This document shows, in pieces, positions 59,864 through 64,000 of a stretch of 64,000 nucleotides of DNA (the first letter of the stretch is position 1; the number at the start of each line of letters is the position of its first letter). Source of the stretch: Rhodobacter calidifons. Lineage in GTDB: Bacteria > Pseudomonadota > Alphaproteobacteria > Rhodobacterales > Rhodobacteraceae. Both the position numbers and the translations under genes were made by a program. The stretch is taken from assembly GCF_011174775.1 (NCBI RefSeq), contig NZ_JAANHS010000003.1, positions 248,001-312,000 on the forward strand, given 5' to 3'. Under the pieces are notes generated by a model. The model did no database searches and had not been told where the DNA came from. It was given only the letters and a program-made list of their open reading frames with translations.

Positions 59864-61630
59864 ATGTCCGATCAGCCGTCCTACCAGGTCCTTGCCCGCA
59901 AGTATCGACCCGCCACCTTTGCCGACCTGATCGGGCAGGAGGCGATGGTCCGCACCCTGAAGAACGCCTTCGCCGCCGACCGGATCGCGCATGCCTTCGT
60001 GATGACCGGCGTGCGGGGGGTCGGCAAGACCACCACCGCCCGCATCATCGCCAAGGGGCTGAACTGCATCGGACCCGACGGCACCGGCGGCCCCACCACG
60101 GAACCCTGCGGCCAGTGCGAACCCTGCCGCGCCATCGCCGAGGGCCGTCATGTCGATGTGCTGGAGATGGACGCGGCCTCCCGCACCGGGGTCGGCGACA
60201 TCCGCGAGATCATCGACTCGGTCCATTACCGGGCCGCTTCGGCGCGGTTCAAGGTCTATATCATCGACGAAGTCCACATGCTGTCCACCGCGGCCTTCAA
60301 CGCGCTGCTGAAGACGCTGGAGGAACCCCCGGCCCATGTGAAGTTCATCTTCGCCACCACCGAGATCCGCAAGGTCCCGGTCACCGTCCTGTCGCGCTGC
60401 CAGCGGTTCGACTTGAAACGCATCGAGCCCGAGGTGATGATGGCCCATCTGGCGAAGGTGGCCGAACTTGAAGGTGCGAAGCTGGCGCCAGAGGCGCTGG
60501 CGCTGATCACCCGCGCCGCCGAAGGCTCGGTCCGCGACGCGATGAGCCTGATGGATCAGGCCATCGCCCATGGTGCGGGGGAAACCACCGGCGAACAGGT
60601 GCGCGCCATGCTGGGGCTGGCCGACCGCGGCCGGACGCTGGACCTGTTCGATCTGATCATGCGGGGCGACGCGGCCGCCGCGCTGGCCGAACTGTCCGCG
60701 CAATATGCCGATGGCGCCGATCCCATGGCCGTCTTGCGCGACCTGGCCGAGATCACGCACTGGATTTCCGTCATCAAGATCAACCCGGCCTCGGCCGAGG
60801 ATCCGACCACTCCGCCGGACGAACAGGCGCGCGGGCTGGACATGGCCGGCCGCCTGCCGATGCGGGCGCTGACGCGGATGTGGCAGATGCTGCTGAAGGC
60901 GATCGAAGAGGTGGCGCTGGCTCCGAATGCGATGATGGCCGCCGAGATGGCGGTGATCCGGCTGACCCATGTCGCCGACCTGCCCGACCCGGAGACCCTG
61001 GTGCGCAAGCTTCAGGACAGCCCGCGTCCCTCGCCCCTGCCCGGAGGCGCACCGGCGGGCGGCGGCACGGGGATCGGCAACGGGGGCGGGTCGGTCCATG
61101 CGCCGCGCCTGACCCCGGCGCAGGCGGCGCCCTACCATGGCCCGACCATGACCGCCGCCGCTCCGCTGCTGGCCGAAGCCCAGGTGCAGGTCTACGCCAG
61201 CTTCGAGGCCGTCGTCGAACTGATCCGGCAGAAACGGGACATCCTGCTGCTGAACGAGGTCGAGACCGGCCTCCGCCTTGTCCACTATGCCCCCGGACGG
61301 ATCGAGTTCGAACCCGCCCCCGGCGCGAAACCCGACCTTGCCGCCCGGCTGAGCCAGCGCCTGCAAGCCTGGACCGGCGCGCGCTGGGGCGTCTCGGTCG
61401 TGGCCGCGGGCGGCGCGCCGACGATCGCCGAACAGCGCGACCGGGAACTGGCCGAGGTCCGGGCCGAGGCCGAAGGCAACCCTCTGGTGCAGGCCATCTT
61501 CGCGGCCTTCCCCGGCGCGCGGATCGCCGAGGTCCGCGCGCCCGAGACGCTGACGGCCGCCGCCGCCGAAGCCGCCCTGCCGCTGGCCGAAGCCGAAACG
61601 GACGACGACTGGGATCCGTTCGAGGAATGA
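59864..61630 (+). CDS. dnaX: DNA polymerase III subunit gamma/tau
   Basis: The clamp-loader ATPase of 588 residues. It starts QVLARKYRPATFADLIGQE, with Walker A TGVRGVGKTTTARI, a zinc-binding region around NCIGPDG...CGQCEPC, Walker B KVYIIDEVHMLST, sensor FIFATTEIRKVPVTVLSRCQ, and RDAMSLMDQAIA. The C-terminal domain binds the polymerase (about 370-588). No A-rich slippery sequence was seen, so only the full-length product is predicted. The stop overlaps the next gene (ATGA). Confidence 0.96.
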   Translation: MSDQPSYQVLARKYRPATFADLIGQEAMVRTLKNAFAADRIAHAFVMTGVRGVGKTTTARIIAKGLNCIGPDGTGGPTTEPCGQCEPCRAIAEGRHVDVLEMDAASRTGVGDIREIIDSVHYRAASARFKVYIIDEVHMLSTAAFNALLKTLEEPPAHVKFIFATTEIRKVPVTVLSRCQRFDLKRIEPEVMMAHLAKVAELEGAKLAPEALALITRAAEGSVRDAMSLMDQAIAHGAGETTGEQVRAMLGLADRGRTLDLFDLIMRGDAAAALAELSAQYADGADPMAVLRDLAEITHWISVIKINPASAEDPTTPPDEQARGLDMAGRLPMRALTRMWQMLLKAIEEVALAPNAMMAAEMAVIRLTHVADLPDPETLVRKLQDSPRPSPLPGGAPAGGGTGIGNGGGSVHAPRLTPAQAAPYHGPTMTAAAPLLAEAQVQVYASFEAVVELIRQKRDILLLNEVETGLRLVHYAPGRIEFEPAPGAKPDLAARLSQRLQAWTGARWGVSVVAAGGAPTIAEQRDRELAEVRAEAEGNPLVQAIFAAFPGARIAEVRAPETLTAAAAEAALPLAEAETDDDWDPFEE

Positions 61631-62088
61631 TCCGGCAGGCGACACGGGACGATGCGGCCCTGATCGCGCGGCTGAATGTCCATGTCCAGGCCTGGCACGC
61701 CGCGCATTACCCCGAAGCCTTCTTTCCCGACCCCGATCCTGCCGCCCTTACCGCCTGGTTCGCCGACCGGCTGACCGACCCGGCCTGCACCGCTTTCCTG
61801 GCCGGCGACCCGGCGACCGGCTATGCGCTCTGCACGCTTCAGACGCGCGAGCCTTCGGTCCTTTCGCCCGGCTATCGCCGCCTGATGGTCGATCAGATCG
61901 CGGTCGCACCCGAGGCGCGGCGTCAGGGCCAGGGCCGCGCGCTTCTGGCGGCGGCCCGCCGGCTGGCCCGCGACCTGAGGGCCGAGGAGATCCTGCTCGA
62001 CACCTGGGACGCCAACGCCGATGCGCATGCGTTTTTCCGCGCGAACGGCTTCAGACCCCGCCGAATGCTGTTCCGCGCGATACCCTGA
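61627..62088 (+). CDS. GNAT-family N-acetyltransferase
   Basis: A 153-residue GNAT enzyme. It starts IRQATRDDAALIARLNVHVQ and has the acetyl-CoA loop VAPEARRQGQGRALLAAARRLA, then LDTWDANADAHAFFRANGFRP, typical of the family. It overlaps the dnaX stop by four bases and is followed by ybaB, so it sits within the dnaX-ybaB-recR cluster. Target unknown. Confidence 0.9.
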   Translation: MIRQATRDDAALIARLNVHVQAWHAAHYPEAFFPDPDPAALTAWFADRLTDPACTAFLAGDPATGYALCTLQTREPSVLSPGYRRLMVDQIAVAPEARRQGQGRALLAAARRLARDLRAEEILLDTWDANADAHAFFRANGFRPRRMLFRAIP

Positions 62089-62142
62089 CCTTGCGTTGGA
62101 CGACCCGGACCCGTATCTCGAAGGAAACAACAGGAGACTGAC

Positions 62143-62496
62143 ATGCTGAAGGGTCTGGGCGCATTGGGCGGGCTTGGCGACATGGCCAAGATGATGAAGG
62201 CCGCGCAGGAAATGCAGACGAAGCTGGCCGAGGTGCAGGAAGAGCTTTCCCGCACCATCGTCACCGGCGAGGCCGGGGCCGGGCTGGTCAAGGCGCGCGC
62301 CACCGCGAAGGGCGAGGTGACGGGGCTCGACATCGACCCCTCGATCCTGGTGGCGTCGGAGAAGGAGATGGTCGAGGACCTGATCCTCGCCGCGATCCGC
62401 GACGTGCAGGAACGCGCCCGCGCCCGCAACGACCAGGAGATGAACAAGCTGGCCGAGATCATGGGCATGCCGCCGGGCATGAAACTGCCCTTCTAG
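62143..62496 (+). CDS. YbaB/EbfC-family nucleoid-associated protein
   Basis: A 117-residue DNA-binding protein of the YbaB/EbfC family. It starts with LKGLGALGGLGDMAKMMKAAQEM and has the core KLAEVQEELSRTIVTGEAGAG and LVKARATAKGEVTGLDID, ending in Met-rich KLAEIMGMPPGMKLPF. The family binds DNA and is usually encoded between dnaX and recR, as here. AGGAG precedes the ATG, and recR begins 3 bp after its stop. Confidence 0.95.
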   Translation: MLKGLGALGGLGDMAKMMKAAQEMQTKLAEVQEELSRTIVTGEAGAGLVKARATAKGEVTGLDIDPSILVASEKEMVEDLILAAIRDVQERARARNDQEMNKLAEIMGMPPGMKLPF

Positions 62497-62499
62497 GAC

Positions 62500-63096
62500 A
62501 TGGCCGACGAAACCGGCATCGAGGCGCTGATCGCGCTGATGGCCCGGTTGCCGGGTCTCGGCCCCCGGTCGGCGCGGCGGGCGGTGCTGGTCCTGCTGAA
62601 GAAGCGCGCGCAGCTGATGGCCCCCCTGGCCCAGGCGCTGGCCGAGGTGGCGCTGGCGGCCAAGGACTGCCGGATCTGCGGCAACATCTCCACCGCCGAG
62701 ATCTGCCCGATCTGCGCCGATCCGGCGCGGGCGACCGGCGAGATCTGCGTGGTCGAGGATGTGGCCGATCTCTGGGCGATGGAACGCGGCAAGGTCTTTC
62801 GCGGGCGCTATCACGTTCTGGGCGGCACGCTTTCGGCGCTGGACGCGGTGGGGCCGGAGGACCTTGGCATCCCGCGCCTCGTCGCCCGGGTGGCGGACGA
62901 GGGTATCCGCGAGGTGATCCTGGCGCTGAACGCCACCGTCGATGGCCAGACCACCGCGCATTACATCGCCGACGCCCTGGCCGGGACCGGGGCGCAGATC
63001 ACCACCCTGGCCCAGGGCGTGCCCATCGGCGGGGAACTGGACTATCTCGACGACGGCACCATCGGCGCCGCCCTGCGCGCCCGCCGCCGGCTCTGA
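62500..63096 (+). CDS. recR: Recombination mediator protein RecR
   Basis: Helps load RecA at gaps with RecF and RecO. The 198-residue protein has the N-terminal helix-hairpin-helix ([18 protein letters not shown]), a four-Cys zinc motif ([21 protein letters not shown]), and the Toprim domain with [33 protein letters not shown] and the C-terminal [21 protein letters not shown]. It ends 91 bp before the convergent HAD gene. Confidence 0.97.
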   Translation: MADETGIEALIALMARLPGLGPRSARRAVLVLLKKRAQLMAPLAQALAEVALAAKDCRICGNISTAEICPICADPARATGEICVVEDVADLWAMERGKVFRGRYHVLGGTLSALDAVGPEDLGIPRLVARVADEGIREVILALNATVDGQTTAHYIADALAGTGAQITTLAQGVPIGGELDYLDDGTIGAALRARRRL

Positions 63097-63123
63097 CCGC
63101 ACCGCTCCTCGGTGACTTCCCCC

Positions 63124-63158
63124 CTCGTCGCTGCCTGCCGTCGCTGCCTGCCGACGAG
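63124..63158. terminator. Hairpin with 13-bp direct repeat between recR and HAD gene
   Basis: CTCGTCG (63124-63130) pairs with CGACGAG (63152-63158), and between and across them TCGCTGCCTGCCG occurs twice in tandem (63128-63140, 63141-63153). It lies between convergent genes. Confidence 0.4.
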
Positions 63159-63186
63159 AAGCCGAAGGCGCACAAGGAGGCGTCGT

Positions 63187-63843
63187 TCAAAGGCCCAGCA
63201 AGTCCGGCAGGTCCGCCATCCGGTGAAACAGCGGCACGCCCAGCGCCGTCAGCTGCCGTGCCGTCACCGTGTCCGGCCCATGGCCCGCATAGCCCAGCAC
63301 CCGCATCCCCGCCGCCAGCCCGGCCTGCGCGCCCGAGGCGCTGTCCTCGATCACCACGCAGGCCTTGGGGTCCGCCCCGCAGGCCGCCGCCGCGCGCAGA
63401 TAGACATCGGGCGCAGGTTTCGGCGCCCCGATCTCCTGCCCCGACAGCACCGCGCGGAACCGGCCCGTCAGCCCGTGCTGGCCCAGCGTGATCCGCATCT
63501 TGCGCATCGACCCGTTCGAGCCCACCGCACAGGGCACTCCGGCTGCCTCCAGCCGGTCCAGCAGCGCCACCACGCCGGGGATCAGCGGCACCCCGGCGGC
63601 CATCATCGCATACATCCGGTCGTAGAACCGGGCCACCCAGTCCTCGGGCAGGTCGGCCCCGGCCGCCCGCGCGCGCCGGGCCACCATCTCGACCGTGCCG
63701 CCGACGAAATCCGCCTCGAAGGCCTCGGGCGTCAGCGGCAGCCCATGCGCGGCCAGGTCCTTCAGGAACAGGTCGAAGGTCATCCCCTCGCTGTCGACGA
63801 CCACCCCGTCGCAGTCGAACAGCACGGCTTGCGGTCGCGTCAT
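63187..63843 (-). CDS. HAD-superfamily phosphatase, beta-phosphoglucomutase/Gph type
   Basis: A 218-residue HAD hydrolase. Motif I LFDCDGVVVDSEGMT has both Asp residues of DxD, the cap follows, motif II Ser is in AVGSNGSMRKMRI, motif III Lys in GAPKPAPDVYL, and motif IV is VVIEDSASGAQAGLAAGMRVLGY. This pattern is typical of small sugar-phosphate phosphatases. Its ATG overlaps the rsmD stop by four bases. Confidence 0.88.
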   Translation of the reverse strand: MTRPQAVLFDCDGVVVDSEGMTFDLFLKDLAAHGLPLTPEAFEADFVGGTVEMVARRARAAGADLPEDWVARFYDRMYAMMAAGVPLIPGVVALLDRLEAAGVPCAVGSNGSMRKMRITLGQHGLTGRFRAVLSGQEIGAPKPAPDVYLRAAAACGADPKACVVIEDSASGAQAGLAAGMRVLGYAGHGPDTVTARQLTALGVPLFHRMADLPDLLGL

Positions 63844-64000
63844 CCCGGGGCTCTCAGCAAGGTCACGATCGTGTCGCCATACTTGCGCCGGTCGGCAAGC
63901 GCGAACCCCTCCGGCACGGCGGGAGGCGCGCCCTCCTCCCAGACCACCATCGCACCGGGCGCCAGCCAGCCGCCGCCCAGCGCCGCCGCCAGCGCCGCCG
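63840..64000 (-). CDS. rsmD: 16S rRNA methyltransferase RsmD, C-terminal fragment (window edge)
   Basis: The last 52 residues and stop of a minus-strand gene are inside the window. The frame reads GAMVVWEEGAPPAVPEGFAL then ADRRKYGDTIVTLLRAPG, which matches the C-terminus of RsmD, the enzyme that makes m2G966 in 16S rRNA. The rest lies beyond the edge. The stop overlaps the HAD start (ATGA). Confidence 0.8.
   Translation of the reverse strand, partial: AALAAALGGGWLAPGAMVVWEEGAPPAVPEGFALADRRKYGDTIVTLLRAPG

Noticed and set aside
59864-61630. Programmed frameshift in dnaX producing a short gamma protein
   Set aside because: No A-rich slippery sequence or downstream hairpin at the usual place was seen.

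Overview
The window is ordinary chromosomal DNA from a high-GC alphaproteobacterium, most likely a Rhodobacteraceae/Paracoccaceae member close to Rhodobacter, Tabrizicola or Gemmobacter. Reasons: codon bias strongly toward G/C at third positions, many GTG/TTG starts and ATGA/GTGA overlaps, a Hint-domain protein, an MbfA-type ferritin/VIT1 protein, SRP RNA just upstream of dnaX-ybaB-recR, many EamA transporters, and GC-flanked TTCGAA palindromic intergenic repeats. No integrase, transposase, phage gene or CRISPR array was seen. The genus is inference from gene types, not from a marker gene.

Layout. 1-7307: a seven-gene plus-strand operon with a tripartite tricarboxylate transporter (TctC-TctB-TctA), a class III aminotransferase of the phospholyase-like (AGXT2L) branch, an APH-fold small-molecule kinase, a Tm-1-like/UPF0261 protein and an SDR; it looks like an uncharacterised catabolic pathway. 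7269-10266 (minus): EamA transporter, proline-racemase-family enzyme with a Ser/Thr active-site pair, dapA. 10401-15979: lytic transglycosylase, K+ channel, smpB, a small Gly-rich protein, mercaptopyruvate sulfurtransferase, aromatic aminotransferase. 16214-20244: Hint-domain protein, acetyl-CoA hydrolase/CoA-transferase, a hairpin-rich spacer and two EamA proteins. 20405-22140: glnK-amtB. 22419-24725: class A penicillin-binding protein. 24841-26227: mlaA-mlaC lipid-transport pair. 26369-31567: type I secretion ABC/adaptor pair, an unrecognised membrane protein and an EEP-family nuclease/phosphatase-like protein.

31661-37356: leuB, two tandem EamA paralogues, tRNA-Pro(CGG), then a minus-strand EamA-HAD-cyclodeaminase operon. 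37431-40101: a minus-strand run AEC transporter, S-formylglutathione hydrolase, CAP-domain protein, coiled-coil membrane protein. 40483-44056: a three-gene Ser/Thr phospho-signalling module (transmembrane kinase with a PDZ-like periplasmic tail, FHA protein, PP2C phosphatase). 44122-46808: iodotyrosine-deiodinase-like nitroreductase with mbfA, then divergently a small secreted peptide and a TetR regulator; the divergent region holds a candidate Irr (ICE) box and three matching 22-bp operators. 46864-53137: accD-folC, cytochrome b plus Moco lipoprotein, map, CinA-N-type protein, GNAT. 53159-64000: OmpA-family protein, LysR, EF-hand protein, fadH, M24-fold protein without two metal ligands, SRP RNA, dnaX-GNAT-ybaB-recR, HAD phosphatase and the 3' end of rsmD.

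The most striking non-coding signal is a three-copy intergenic element (near 9367, 46839 and 50773): two abutting perfect 22-bp palindromes enclosed by a GC stem, with compensatory base changes between copies. The best candidates for undescribed biology are the 58-7307 operon, the kinase/FHA/phosphatase module with its periplasmic sensor, and the TetR/three-operator/secreted-peptide unit.
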